In this document: positions 17,453 to 25,795 of the stretch, piece by piece
Position numbering within the stretch: position 1 is the stretch's first letter
Layout: each line of letters begins with the position of its first letter
DNA from: Proteus vulgaris
GTDB taxonomy: Bacteria > Pseudomonadota > Gammaproteobacteria > Enterobacterales > Enterobacteriaceae
NCBI RefSeq assembly: GCF_016239305.1
Contig: NZ_JAEHOQ010000020.1
Location: 1 to 64,000, forward strand
Length of the DNA: 64,000 bases
Reading direction: 5' to 3'
Notes under the pieces: generated by a model
The model's input: the letters and a program-made list of their open reading frames with translations, nothing else
What the model was told of the DNA's origin: nothing
Databases searched by the model: none
Made by a program: the position numbers and the translations under genes

Positions 17453-18367
17453 TTAAGCGGGATCTACGTGTGCCATCACACTTAATATCTGCTTATTTTG
17501 CAAAACATTATTACGAGCACTGACGACGATCGCATGACTTTCACTAACAGTGAGATCCCCTTTTATTTCAAGATGTACATCTACTAATAAATAATCACCT
17601 GAACGACGGGTTTTTAAATCATGCACACCTTGCACACCTGGAGTTGTAATCAGCTTCTGTTTAATTTCTTCCAATGTTTCTTCATCTGCCCCTCTATCCA
17701 TTAAATCTTGCAAGGCTTGATAAGTAAAACGCCACCCCATACGTCCAACAAATAAACCAACTATTAACGCTGCAAGAGGGTCAAAGAATTTAAATCCAGC
17801 AAGACTACCAAGAATACCAATAGCAACAACCAGTGAAGAGGCAGCATCCGAGCGCGCATGCCAAGCATTCGCGACTAGCATATTAGAGTCCACTTTTTTA
17901 GCGACGCCAAGCATGTAACGAAAGAGCCCTTCTTTGGCTGCTAATGCTAATAAAGCAACATACAATGCAACGCGATGGACTTCAGGAATAGTTGAGGGAT
18001 CTAAAACTTTATGGATTGCAGAAACCACCATACCTAAGCCAACAATTAATAAAATAGTTCCAAGGATAAGTGAAGCTGCGTTTTCATAACGCAAATGACC
18101 ATAAGGGTGATCTGCATCAGGTTGTTTCTGACTACCTTTATTGGCAATTAGAACAACAAAATCAGCAATAAGATCAGAAAGCGAGTGAATACCATCCGCA
18201 ATTAAGCCTTGAGAGTGCGAGAAAAACCCTACGGTAATTTGCCAAACGGATAAGAAAATATTAACAAAGACGCTCACTAGCGTGCTTTTTTTAGCTGCTT
18301 TAAATTTTTCAGACTGCGTATTACTAGCCCGATCCAACTCAATATCATCAATGTGATTATGTGTCAT
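17453..18367 (-). CDS. Cation diffusion facilitator (metal exporter)
   Basis: A 304-aa CDF transporter with about six membrane segments and a cytoplasmic C-terminal domain. Metal-site residues are visible as DGIHSLSD (segment 2) and HARSDAASS (segment 5), the DxxxD/HxxxD pattern, and HPYGHLRYE follows the second segment. This resembles the manganese/iron CDF group rather than classic FieF, so the metal is likely Mn, Fe or Zn; sequence alone does not decide. ATG 18367 is preferred over ATG 18430 because the extra 21 residues encode a perfect hairpin DNA region and are not family-like. Confidence 0.88.
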   Translation of the reverse strand: MTHNHIDDIELDRASNTQSEKFKAAKKSTLVSVFVNIFLSVWQITVGFFSHSQGLIADGIHSLSDLIADFVVLIANKGSQKQPDADHPYGHLRYENAASLILGTILLIVGLGMVVSAIHKVLDPSTIPEVHRVALYVALLALAAKEGLFRYMLGVAKKVDSNMLVANAWHARSDAASSLVVAIGILGSLAGFKFFDPLAALIVGLFVGRMGWRFTYQALQDLMDRGADEETLEEIKQKLITTPGVQGVHDLKTRRSGDYLLVDVHLEIKGDLTVSESHAIVVSARNNVLQNKQILSVMAHVDPA

Positions 18368-18398
18368 AATAATAATCTTATTTGGTTTTAAATAGCCT

Positions 18399-18425
18399 AC
18401 TCTATTTATAATAGCTAAATAGAGT
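18399..18425. promoter_or_regulatory. Perfect hairpin/operator before the CDF exporter
   Basis: ACTCTATTTA (18399-18408) and TAAATAGAGT (18416-18425) form a perfect 10-bp inverted repeat with a 7-base centre, 32 bases upstream of the CDF start. It could be a metal-repressor operator or an mRNA hairpin. The flanking leader also holds a short direct repeat (GTTCCATA, 18424 and 18443). Confidence 0.5.
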
Positions 18426-18902
18426 TCCATAGGTTATTTCAGGTTCCATAACTCATTGGTGAGGATAAAGGACGACTCTGAATAACAATCCAGTTTAGGG
18501 ACTAAGATTGCTGTCCAGACATCATATTGAGATGTCATTACCTATTAATATGCCATATTTAATTCTTTATGTCTCTTATTTTTACCAATAAAATCTTATA
18601 GATACAGAACAATAATATAATTGATAATCATTCTTTTATGCATTTTCTCTTTGATAATGAGGTAAAGAGTTTTTATTTTTAATGCGATATTATTAATTGC
18701 TTTTTTGTCAGTAAGTTAAGGGGTATAACTTATTTTAATTATATTTTTGATATTATTTTAGCCCGTATTTACTTTCTTATGACTTATAATGTAAAGCAGT
18801 AAATAATCATTCTCACTCTTATTTAAAACACAGATCACAGCTATTTTTCACTATTATGTAATAATAGTAAATATTTTAAACTAACGCTAAGTGAGGTTTG
18901 TA
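18426..18902. other. Divergent intergenic region between CDF exporter and uspF
   Basis: It holds the promoters for both genes. A Fur-box-like 19-mer at 18617-18635 contains a perfect GATAATCATT core (13 of 19). A GACATC/GATGTC inverted repeat lies near 18520-18540. No gene seen. Confidence 0.4.
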
Positions 18903-19340
18903 ATGTATAAGAAAATCCTAGTTCCTATTGATATTTTAGAAGATGAACTTTCTCAGGAACTGATCGCTCACATTGAACAAATTGCAAAGGTGGGTAAACC
19001 TGAGATCCACTTCCTCACCGTTATCCCTAACGCCGAACTTTTCTTCGGTATCGAATTTGCGGCTATTCCTGAAAAATTCAAAGATTCGTCAGAACGTACT
19101 CGTCTTGCTTTTGTCGCACTACAAGAAATGATCAAAGATGCTAAAATTCCTGATGAGCAAATTATATGTAATGTGGGTGTTGGTAATGCAAAAGATGAAA
19201 TTTTAGAATATGCCCGCCACATTGATGCCGATTTAATTGCAATTGCTTCGCATCGACCTAATGTTTCATCCTACTTATTAGGTTCAACAGCATCATCAAT
19301 TGTACGTCATGCAAAAATGTCAGTTTTAGTTATCCGTTAA
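18903..19340 (+). CDS. uspF: Universal stress protein F
   Basis: A 145-aa UspA-superfamily protein matching E. coli UspF (144 aa). It opens with YKKILVPIDI, has HFLTVIP, and ends with the ATP-binding IASHRPNVSSYLLGSTASSIVRHA segment. UspF-type proteins bind ATP and are linked to stress survival and adhesion. GTGAGG lies nine bases before ATG 18903; the in-frame GTG at 18891 is part of that ribosome binding site and is not the start. Single-gene unit with its own terminator. Confidence 0.92.
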   Translation: MYKKILVPIDILEDELSQELIAHIEQIAKVGKPEIHFLTVIPNAELFFGIEFAAIPEKFKDSSERTRLAFVALQEMIKDAKIPDEQIICNVGVGNAKDEILEYARHIDADLIAIASHRPNVSSYLLGSTASSIVRHAKMSVLVIR

Positions 19341-19360
19341 TCTTTAGTTTCAATAATAAC

Positions 19361-19391
19361 AAAGCCCTTTATTTCAACAATAAAGGGCTTT
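19361..19391 (+). terminator. Terminator of uspF
   Basis: A perfect 13-bp stem AAAGCCCTTTATT/AATAAAGGGCTTT with a 5-base loop. Confidence 0.85.
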
Positions 19392-19427
19392 TTAGTTAAC
19401 TATGACCGTCCTAAATAAGGTTGACCG

Positions 19428-19907
19428 TTATTTTTTAACTGAATCTTGGACTGTATCAGCGGCAGACCAAATTCGGTATTTTACATCAACGTCTTTCGGT
19501 GCATAAATAACAATAGGTAATTTGCTGTTATAACGAATGAAGGCATCAGAGCCCATATTTGCCTGAACAAAAGCATCTTTTTTCGTATTATCCGCACAAC
19601 CCATCATGGTAGACATTGGACCATTTAAATCACCTACAACATAATAGCTATAGCCCCAACCTTCTAAATTCTTTTCATCTAGATCAGCACCAAACCACTG
19701 ATGATTACAATCTACTTTTAGCTCTTTACCAACGATTAACTCAACTTGGTAATTGCCTTCATTATCTTTTTGTTCTAACTCGATAACATGACGAACTTGA
19801 TTTTCTTGAGCTTTAGGATAAGGCGCAACTTTATCTAAACTGTCGGTAGCTTGTGCACACGCAGATAAAGACATTGCTGCTACTAAAGATAATATTACTT
19901 TGTTCAT
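19428..19907 (-). CDS. eco: Ecotin, periplasmic serine-protease inhibitor
   Basis: A 159-aa secreted ecotin. Signal peptide about 1-23 (ending AQA), then the conserved core: GWGYSYYVV, the reactive loop STMMGC with the P1 methionine, and a C-terminal YAPKDVDVKYRIW arm used for dimerisation. It inhibits trypsin-fold proteases such as neutrophil elastase. ATG 19907 is supported by GGAG seven bases upstream; an upstream in-frame ATG at 19934 lacks one. Confidence 0.95.
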   Translation of the reverse strand: MNKVILSLVAAMSLSACAQATDSLDKVAPYPKAQENQVRHVIELEQKDNEGNYQVELIVGKELKVDCNHQWFGADLDEKNLEGWGYSYYVVGDLNGPMSTMMGCADNTKKDAFVQANMGSDAFIRYNSKLPIVIYAPKDVDVKYRIWSAADTVQDSVKK

Positions 19908-20171
19908 CACTTTCTCCATTTTTACAGCGAACATTTCGCTGTTAACAAAATTAGTCAGATGTTTTTATTGCTCGTTATCTGAATACTAATATTTTTAGTG
20001 CTTGAATGCTAACATCTTAGTAAATACCACTATGAGAGGATAATTCTGAATGTTTTAAAAAGAAAAATCATGTTTTTTTATGAAATGTAAATTTGTGATA
20101 CGTCACCATGCAGATATCCAATCTATGATTATACTGAAATAGAGACCCAATTTCTTTTCATAGGAGGTTAT

Positions 20172-20387
20172 ATGTTCTCAAATCAACAATCCCTTGTTTC
20201 TCAACTAAGAAACAGTGATCCTCGCTTTCAGGCGCTCTACGATAAACATCATCGACTCAATCAAGAAATTGCAAAATTAGAAGGCCCTAATGGAGCAGGC
20301 TATAATGATGAAGTGGTCAAACTAAAAAAAGAAAAACTTCATCTCAAAGATGAAATGCAAAAAATACTTCAACGAAGCGAAAAATAA
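20172..20387 (+). CDS. ydcH: YdcH-family DUF465 protein
   Basis: A 71-aa coiled-coil protein of the YdcH/DUF465 family (LRNSDPRFQALYDKHHRLNQ at residues 12-31, then a charged KLKKEKLHLKDEM helix). Function unknown. AGGAGG precedes the ATG. A terminator follows. Confidence 0.9.
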   Translation: MFSNQQSLVSQLRNSDPRFQALYDKHHRLNQEIAKLEGPNGAGYNDEVVKLKKEKLHLKDEMQKILQRSEK

Positions 20388-20397
20388 CGATCTTTTT

Positions 20398-20425
20398 AAA
20401 GCGATGATAGATGTCATCGCTTTTT
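20398..20425 (+). terminator. Terminator of ydcH
   Basis: A 10-bp stem AAAGCGATGA/TCATCGCTTT with a 6-base loop and T tail. Confidence 0.8.
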
Positions 20426-20497
20426 ATGATTAAAAACAAAGATACCACCCCATAAAGATGCATAATTAATGTATCTTTTGTTTTTTAGGGGTTCAAC

Positions 20498-20737
20498 ATG
20501 TCATCGATCCACGGCCATGAAGTTTTACAAATGATCCTTTCTTCAGACACTGCATTTACCAAAATGTCACTTATTGATGCTATTCATCAGCAATTTGGCA
20601 ATGACTCTCGATTTCATACTTGTTCAGCTGAAAATATGACAGCGACTGAATTAGTTGATTTCTTAGAAAAAAAAGGGAAATTTATTCCTGCTGAAGGTGG
20701 TTTTACGACAAATGAAAATAAAATTTGTCGCCATTGA
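20498..20737 (+). CDS. yecH: YecH-family metal-binding protein
   Basis: A 79-aa protein of the DUF2492/YecH family: an N-terminal SIHGHEVLQMIL, a central FHTCSAENMTA and a C-terminal CRH, giving histidine/cysteine metal ligands. The role is not established. AGGGG lies before the ATG. Convergent with dinI. Confidence 0.88.
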   Translation: MSSIHGHEVLQMILSSDTAFTKMSLIDAIHQQFGNDSRFHTCSAENMTATELVDFLEKKGKFIPAEGGFTTNENKICRH

Positions 20738-20757
20738 TAAATATACAGTTTAAAACT

Positions 20758-20834
20758 CGATTGCCAGTGATTTCCTTTTCTAGTTAATAGACTTTTAAGT
20801 TTAAAAAATAAAAGACCATTATTTCTGGCAATCG
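20758..20834. repeat. Inverted repeat with 10-bp perfect ends
   Basis: CGATTGCCAG (20758-20767) and CTGGCAATCG (20825-20834) are exact complements separated by 57 AT-rich bases, between the convergent yecH and dinI. It may be a long stem-loop 3' end shared by both transcripts, or a remnant of a small mobile repeat. Confidence 0.5.
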
Positions 20835-20856
20835 TAAGGACTTTATTTATTGCACT

Positions 20857-21102
20857 TTAATCATCATCTGTTTGTAACCAGGAATCATCTTCCCAAACAC
20901 TTTGAATAAGTTCCATAATGTGTTCATGCTTAGTTTCATCTTTTATGCCTGTAACTTGAATTGAGTTCATGCTACTAAAAGCGATACGAAACTGCATATC
21001 TGGGTATTCTGGAATGATCTTTTTTCTTAATTCATGTTCTAAAAGCGGAAGTAATGAGTCGGTTATCTTAGATTGTTTATTAAATAAAATTTCCACACGC
21101 AT
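20857..21102 (-). CDS. dinI: DinI-family SOS protein
   Basis: An 81-aa DinI-like protein, the same length as E. coli DinI, with the family opening MRVEILFNK and the closing EHIMELIQSVWEDDSWL. DinI modulates RecA filaments and UmuD processing in the SOS response. A consensus LexA box lies 28 bases upstream, which supports the assignment. ATG 21102 gives the family length; ATG 21114 would add four residues. Confidence 0.9.
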   Translation of the reverse strand: MRVEILFNKQSKITDSLLPLLEHELRKKIIPEYPDMQFRIAFSSMNSIQVTGIKDETKHEHIMELIQSVWEDDSWLQTDDD

Positions 21103-21129
21103 TGGTTTCACCATTTAAAGGCAAATAAA

Positions 21130-21145
21130 CTGTATATAAATACAG
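21130..21145 (-). promoter_or_regulatory. LexA (SOS) box of dinI
   Basis: CTGTATATAAATACAG matches the LexA consensus CTG-N10-CAG with an AT-rich centre, flanked by A/T as in strong sites. Confidence 0.9.
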
Positions 21146-21282
21146 TATTATATTCTAAGGAAAAAGAAAAGCCTTTTTACTAAAATTTTTTCATCGTTAT
21201 TCATTAAATAATTTTTTAGCGTCTCTATAGGCTTAATGATAAGATGCATAATAAATACAACATATCACTAAGAGAAAAGAAC

Positions 21283-21633
21283 ATGGCAGGAAAAAGAATT
21301 TCTCGTGAGAAACAAACCATTCAAAAAATGGTTTCTCTTTATGCAAAATCATACCCTGAAACCGACTCGGATTATTATCAAAAATTAATCGATTATGCCT
21401 ATAACCGGTTAGATAAATGTCGCTATGGTGAAGATAAACCAGCCTGTAAACAGTGTCCCATCCATTGTTACCAACCTATAAAAAGAAAAACTATGAAACA
21501 AATCATGCGTTGGGCTGGCCCACGGATGCTGATTTATCATCCGATTTTAGCAATACGTCATCTTATTGATGATAAAAAACCTGTACCTCCGCTTCCTGAA
21601 AAAAAGCGTACTATTCGTTCAACTGAGAAGTAA
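21283..21633 (+). CDS. Nitrous oxide-stimulated promoter family protein
   Basis: A 116-aa protein of the PF11756 family. It opens AGKRISREKQTIQKMVSLYA and carries a cysteine set (CRYGEDKPACKQCPIHCY, about residues 46-63) that probably binds metal. The family name comes from a Pseudomonas promoter study; its function is unknown. ATG 21283 gives the usual start; an in-frame ATG at 21244 would add 13 unconserved residues. Its end overlaps the convergent acetyltransferase gene by 23 bases. Confidence 0.85.
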   Translation: MAGKRISREKQTIQKMVSLYAKSYPETDSDYYQKLIDYAYNRLDKCRYGEDKPACKQCPIHCYQPIKRKTMKQIMRWAGPRMLIYHPILAIRHLIDDKKPVPPLPEKKRTIRSTEK

Positions 21634-22168
21634 AGTCAGATTTCTTCAATCGATATAAAACATGTTCAGCTAAAGGGTGGGCTTTATCTAATGCGGGATG
21701 AAAGAAGTTATCAGATTGATGCATACCTAGTTTTTGCATCACACCTTGAGATGGAAGGTTCGAAACAGCAGTAAAAGCGACAACTTCTTCTAGTTTCAAC
21801 GTTTCAAAAGCAAATCTAAATACGGCTAAAGCGGCCTCATATGTATACCCCTTACGCCAATGTTTTTGCCCTATACGCCAACCAATTTCTACACAGGGAC
21901 TAAAAGGTAAAGAGGCGACTGGAATATTCAACCCAACAAAACCAATAAATTCTTGAGTTTCTTTTAGTTCAACTGCCCACATTCCCCATCCATTTTGCTG
22001 AATAAATTTTTCACGGATAGTCTCAACCATCTTATCGCTTTCTAATTGAGATAAAGTGCAAGGAAAGTAGCGCATTACTTCAGGTGAGGAGTTAACTTCA
22101 TAAAAAAATGGCGCTTTATCGCTTTCACGCCATTCTCGTAAGTGTAGTCTAGGAGTCTCTAAATTCAT
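21611..22168 (-). CDS. GNAT N-acetyltransferase, RimJ/RimL type
   Basis: A 185-aa GNAT protein: N-terminal LETPRLHLREW, the acetyl-CoA-binding region EIGWRIGQKHWRKGYTYEAA (about residues 93-112) and a conserved SNLPSQGVMQKLGM (about 137-150). Substrate unknown; RimJ/RimL-like enzymes acetylate protein N-termini or small molecules. Overlaps the convergent gene at its 3' end. Confidence 0.88.
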   Translation of the reverse strand: MNLETPRLHLREWRESDKAPFFYEVNSSPEVMRYFPCTLSQLESDKMVETIREKFIQQNGWGMWAVELKETQEFIGFVGLNIPVASLPFSPCVEIGWRIGQKHWRKGYTYEAALAVFRFAFETLKLEEVVAFTAVSNLPSQGVMQKLGMHQSDNFFHPALDKAHPLAEHVLYRLKKSDFTSQLNE

Positions 22169-22247
22169 CGTTATTCTCTATTTATACAAAACTAAGGCAA
22201 TATCGATAAAATAGGACAAGCAAAAAATAATGACAATAAAAGAATAT

Positions 22248-22937
22248 TTATTTTTTATTTTCTTTTAGTTGGTTTTCTACAGGTGCCGTTACTTTATCTT
22301 TATTTACATTAGCACTTTCTTTGATTGAAACCACTCGTTGTTGAGCAACCGATTTAGCTTGATGTTCAACTTGCTCTGATTGCCCTGTAAAAATACCACC
22401 ACGCTTAATAGACATACTTCCGCAACGACTGGTACCACGTAACTCACCGTGCTCTAAAATATCTAGATTATTTGCAGCGCAAATGCCTTTAACGAAACCA
22501 TCAATAATAATATCAGGCGCCGTTAATTCCCCTTCAACTTGGCCTGCATGCATAACACGAATAACACCATCTTTGACATTAATATTTCCCGATACTTTAC
22601 CCCAAATTTGGATATCGCCATCAACATTAATATCACCTTGGAATACCGTTCCTTTCGCAATAATAGTATACAGTTTCTGCTCTGGCATCGGTTTTTTCTC
22701 TTCTGTTATGACTGGTGTAACAGGCTCGGCTGCTTTTGGTGTTTCAGTTTTACGACTAAACATAGCGGTTTTTTTTAACCTCAAAGTCATGGAATAAATA
22801 ATAATGCTAAAAATTAGGATCAAGATAATCAAAAATTCCCCTGCCACTTTAGAACGCCAAAAGGCAATTAATGCAAGAGTCCAAATTATCCATATCCCAC
22901 TAAATATAATATTTCGCAGTGTTCGCTTATTCTCCAT
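22248..22937 (-). CDS. ccmA: Bactofilin CcmA (curved-cell morphology protein)
   Basis: A 229-aa membrane-anchored bactofilin. Two N-terminal membrane segments (about residues 9-27 and 33-51) are followed by a beta-helical polymerising domain (about 88-190: KGTVFQGDINVDGDIQIWGKV then repeated Gly/Val steps), and a charged, Lys/Glu-rich tail. It matches Proteus mirabilis CcmA, which is known to affect cell shape and swarming. The ATG has no close ribosome binding site: GGGAGG lies about 20 bases upstream, and an in-frame stop rules out an earlier start. Confidence 0.9.
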   Translation of the reverse strand: MENKRTLRNIIFSGIWIIWTLALIAFWRSKVAGEFLIILILIFSIIIYSMTLRLKKTAMFSRKTETPKAAEPVTPVITEEKKPMPEQKLYTIIAKGTVFQGDINVDGDIQIWGKVSGNINVKDGVIRVMHAGQVEGELTAPDIIIDGFVKGICAANNLDILEHGELRGTSRCGSMSIKRGGIFTGQSEQVEHQAKSVAQQRVVSIKESANVNKDKVTAPVENQLKENKK

Positions 22938-23941
22938 AATTAGCTATACCCTACCTCCCTGACAATAAATACACTTATGCATTCATTATTTTAATGAATT
23001 TACGTCAAGTATGATGCCAATAATAAGGCTATTATTACCTTTTAGTTTATTGATTTGCCCCTTAAGGGAAATTACATTAAATAGAATAAAACCATAAAAC
23101 TATTTATTTAAATACTCCGACCGCAATGTAAATAACTCGTGAAAAAATCACACTTTTGGATAAATATTTTTAATACGAATTAACATAAGATATACATGCT
23201 TATCTTTTTATTTAGGATTTTATTTAAAAGTTTTTAAGCCTAACTGCTCTTTTCTATTTACTCCTGCTAGAATTTGAGTCTTTAGTCGCATAAATAAAAA
23301 ACCAATTAGAACAAAATCTGCTTCTTCTTAATAAAAATAACTTATTCTTCATTATAAATTTAGTTTTCCATCTTATAGACCACTATAAAAACACAGGTTA
23401 TAATAACTATAGTTATTTGTAATGATTGAAATTAATTTTAGTGTTAATTTTTCTCACACACATAAAAACACTCAATCCTACAGAAAATAAGAACATATTT
23501 ATGTCAACTTAGTTACAATTTAAAAACAAGGAATATAGTTACATTTTAAATACACCTATTATTTTTTTACACTGTAAAGCAAAAACAATAAATCCAACTA
23601 TTTGTTATACAATAAATTTAATTATAAAAAAATAAAGTGTAAATTATTTATTACATATTAATACCTAATCTCCTCTATTGCTATTGATTAAATCTTTCCC
23701 TTCTTTAATTTTCTTTTGCAATTCATTAATAACATCTTTAAATTAACAAAATCACTTATCTTAAATTAGCAATAAAAATGTAATGTCTAATATCTAAAAA
23801 AAAACCACATCAAATTAAAGAAAATGTTCTTTTTTTTACTTTTAATAGCATTTAATAATAAAGAAGTGTTTTTATAAATACTATTATATTTATTGTTATA
23901 AAAACACAGTGATACTTATGTAATGATTTTTTGGGCAAAAA
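22938..23941. other. About 1 kb of AT-rich non-coding DNA before exsA
   Basis: No ORF above about 15 codons with a ribosome binding site. A 16-bp perfect palindrome AATAACTATAGTTATT (23402-23417) and a CCCCTTAAGGG-type palindrome (near 23057) are visible. Composition is extremely AT-rich, as at silenced horizontally acquired loci. It probably contains the exsA promoter and the ccmA promoter. Confidence 0.6.
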
Positions 23942-24778
23942 ATGAATACCATACAATGTGATAATAAAAACCAATATGATTGCTTAGTTCAAAAGAAATC
24001 TTATTTTTATCCACAATATCAAATATTAGAAAATGAACAAAAAGCGCTGTTTATAATACGCAAAAACACACTTATTTTGCAAAACTGCACTGATACCGTA
24101 ACGATTAATCAAGATCAAGTTCTTTTTTTACAGCAAGGTAATTACACAATAAAAACCCCCACTACAGAGCCATCAGAGATTATTTATATACCTCTCCCTG
24201 ATGATTTTTTAAGAGATTTCACTGCAAAATACAACGATATTCTAAGTCAAATAGAAAGAGATGAAGATTTTTCGAGCGCTTTTATCTGTTTTCAAAACTC
24301 CCCTCTCATACAATTTTGTAGCAATGGTTTTGAATATATTACTATTCACTCTTGCCCTAAAACATTCACACAGTTACGAGTTGAAGAACTTTTAATCCTT
24401 CTGCTTTCAACAGAACAAGGTTCAGACTTGATGGCATTATTGCGTCAACTCAGTCATCGCCAAATCGATCGCTTAAAACTGTTTATGGAAAAAAATCACT
24501 TAAAAAATTGGAAACTCAAACAGTTTGCTCGTGAATTTGGTATGGGTTTAACTACATTTAAAGAACTTTTTAACCATGTCTATGGAACGTCACCAAGAAC
24601 ATGGATCTGTGAAAGAAGGATCATTTATGCCCATCAGTTACTACTTACTACCGAGATGAGTATTGTTGATATATCAATGGAATCTGGTTTTTCAAGCCAA
24701 TCTTATTTTACACAAAGCTACCACCGTCGTTTCAATATGACACCGAGTAAGGCGAGAAATCTTAGATTAAAATTATAA
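23942..24778 (+). CDS. exsA: AraC-family activator, ExsA/LcrF-like
   Basis: A 278-aa protein, the same length as Pseudomonas ExsA. The N-terminal ligand-like domain shows ExsA-type features (LFLQQGNYTI, IYIPLPDDFL). From residue 165 the match is strikingly close: LRQLSHRQIDRLKLFMEK, REFGMGLTTFKELF, SPRTWICERRIIYAHQLLL, then IVDISMESGFSSQSYFTQSY, covering both helix-turn-helix units. ExsA/LcrF/VirF activators turn on type III secretion genes. The next gene matches ExsD, its anti-activator. No secretion, chaperone or effector genes occur nearby. The ATG directly follows a weak ribosome binding region. Very AT-rich. Confidence 0.88.
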   Translation: MNTIQCDNKNQYDCLVQKKSYFYPQYQILENEQKALFIIRKNTLILQNCTDTVTINQDQVLFLQQGNYTIKTPTTEPSEIIYIPLPDDFLRDFTAKYNDILSQIERDEDFSSAFICFQNSPLIQFCSNGFEYITIHSCPKTFTQLRVEELLILLLSTEQGSDLMALLRQLSHRQIDRLKLFMEKNHLKNWKLKQFAREFGMGLTTFKELFNHVYGTSPRTWICERRIIYAHQLLLTTEMSIVDISMESGFSSQSYFTQSYHRRFNMTPSKARNLRLKL

Positions 24779-24844
24779 AAAATCCAGCCGATTATCATAA
24801 TATAAAAAAGCCATTCATCGTTAGAATGCTTAGAATTTATTCTT

Positions 24845-25738
24845 ATGAGTGAGTTGTATATCGTGATAAAAGAAAATAGATGCCCTACCCAGCCTCATTA
24901 TTATGACTGCTTAGCGTTACTAAAAAAAATGATGGCTAACAATGATAAAGAAACTGTAGATAGGCTATTTAACCTACAGTTTTCTTTTCATACAAATGAA
25001 AGTATTGTCAATGGATACAATGCCAATGAGCAACAGATAAAAATATTATCTCGCGTGCTATGCCGTGAAAGCTTAGATAGTTTATTACAATCTACTTGGT
25101 TTTTACGAAAAAAACATTGCCTTATCGCTATTACTAAAGAGGACATTCGCGACATTATTAAGATTTCCCGTTCTTTTCATACACGGCCGCCATATTCTGC
25201 TTTTACAGTAATGGATTGGGATCAGTCATTAAAAGCAACTGTTAATATCAATGAGCATATGCGTTTAATTCAAGCCATTATAAAACCACTTTTTATTTGG
25301 TGGGCTCAACATATTACACCTCAATTATTCACACTTTATGAAACAAAAAGAGAGCTTGAGTCTCAAATTAAACAATGTGAAAACATTAAGTCATTTGAAG
25401 AAAAACAACTATCAAATACAAAAGACTCTTTTTTATCTTTAGATGATATTAATATTAAACTTAGTACAGATAATGTTAGATTAATTGTCATTGATGATTT
25501 ATTACAAAAATGTATTCAGTCACTTTTAGAACATTGGGAAAATGAGCCAGCCTTTAATATTAAGATCACAAATACACTAGATTATATACGTGGAGTGAAA
25601 CCGAATTCTGAACTATTAAAACCCTTATGGGAGATTTTTAATAGTATTCCAGAAAACCCTGAAAATTGTCATAATTTAAAAGATTGGTTATTAGAAAGAG
25701 ATCTTTGTTTAAAAAACGATATCTTTTTATGGAAATAA
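24845..25738 (+). CDS. exsD: ExsD-like anti-activator of ExsA
   Basis: A 297-aa protein. I align it by eye to Pseudomonas ExsD (276 aa) at three places. Residues 61-108 (NEQQIKILSRVL, LQSTWFLRKK, ITKEDIRDII) fit its ARQLALLQRML, RCEWLQQRL, GREEVRQIL. Residues 133-180 (PLFIWWAQ, TKRELESQI) fit PVYGWWES, LETQSRQL. The C-terminus DWLLERDLCLKNDIFLWK fits AWLHERNLCQAQDHFYW. ExsD binds ExsA and blocks its DNA binding until ExsC removes it. Position directly after exsA, 66 bases on, is the Pseudomonas order. No ExsC or ExsE gene is seen. The ribosome binding site is weak. Confidence 0.75.
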   Translation: MSELYIVIKENRCPTQPHYYDCLALLKKMMANNDKETVDRLFNLQFSFHTNESIVNGYNANEQQIKILSRVLCRESLDSLLQSTWFLRKKHCLIAITKEDIRDIIKISRSFHTRPPYSAFTVMDWDQSLKATVNINEHMRLIQAIIKPLFIWWAQHITPQLFTLYETKRELESQIKQCENIKSFEEKQLSNTKDSFLSLDDINIKLSTDNVRLIVIDDLLQKCIQSLLEHWENEPAFNIKITNTLDYIRGVKPNSELLKPLWEIFNSIPENPENCHNLKDWLLERDLCLKNDIFLWK

Positions 25739-25739
25739 A

Positions 25740-25778
25740 TAAAAATCAGCCCTTCTTTTAAAAGAAAAAAGAGCTGAT
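25740..25778 (-). terminator. Terminator of the coiled-coil FKBP gene
   Basis: A stem with ATCAGC/GCTGAT ends (25745-25750 with 25773-25778) and an A/T-rich inner stem. On the minus strand it runs into TTTTTATTT. Confidence 0.7.
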
Positions 25779-25795
25779 GTTATCGTTTAATCATT

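Noticed and set aside
18399..18550. yybP-ykoY or NiCo riboswitch before the CDF exporter
   Set aside because: The conserved core sequences of these riboswitches are not visible.
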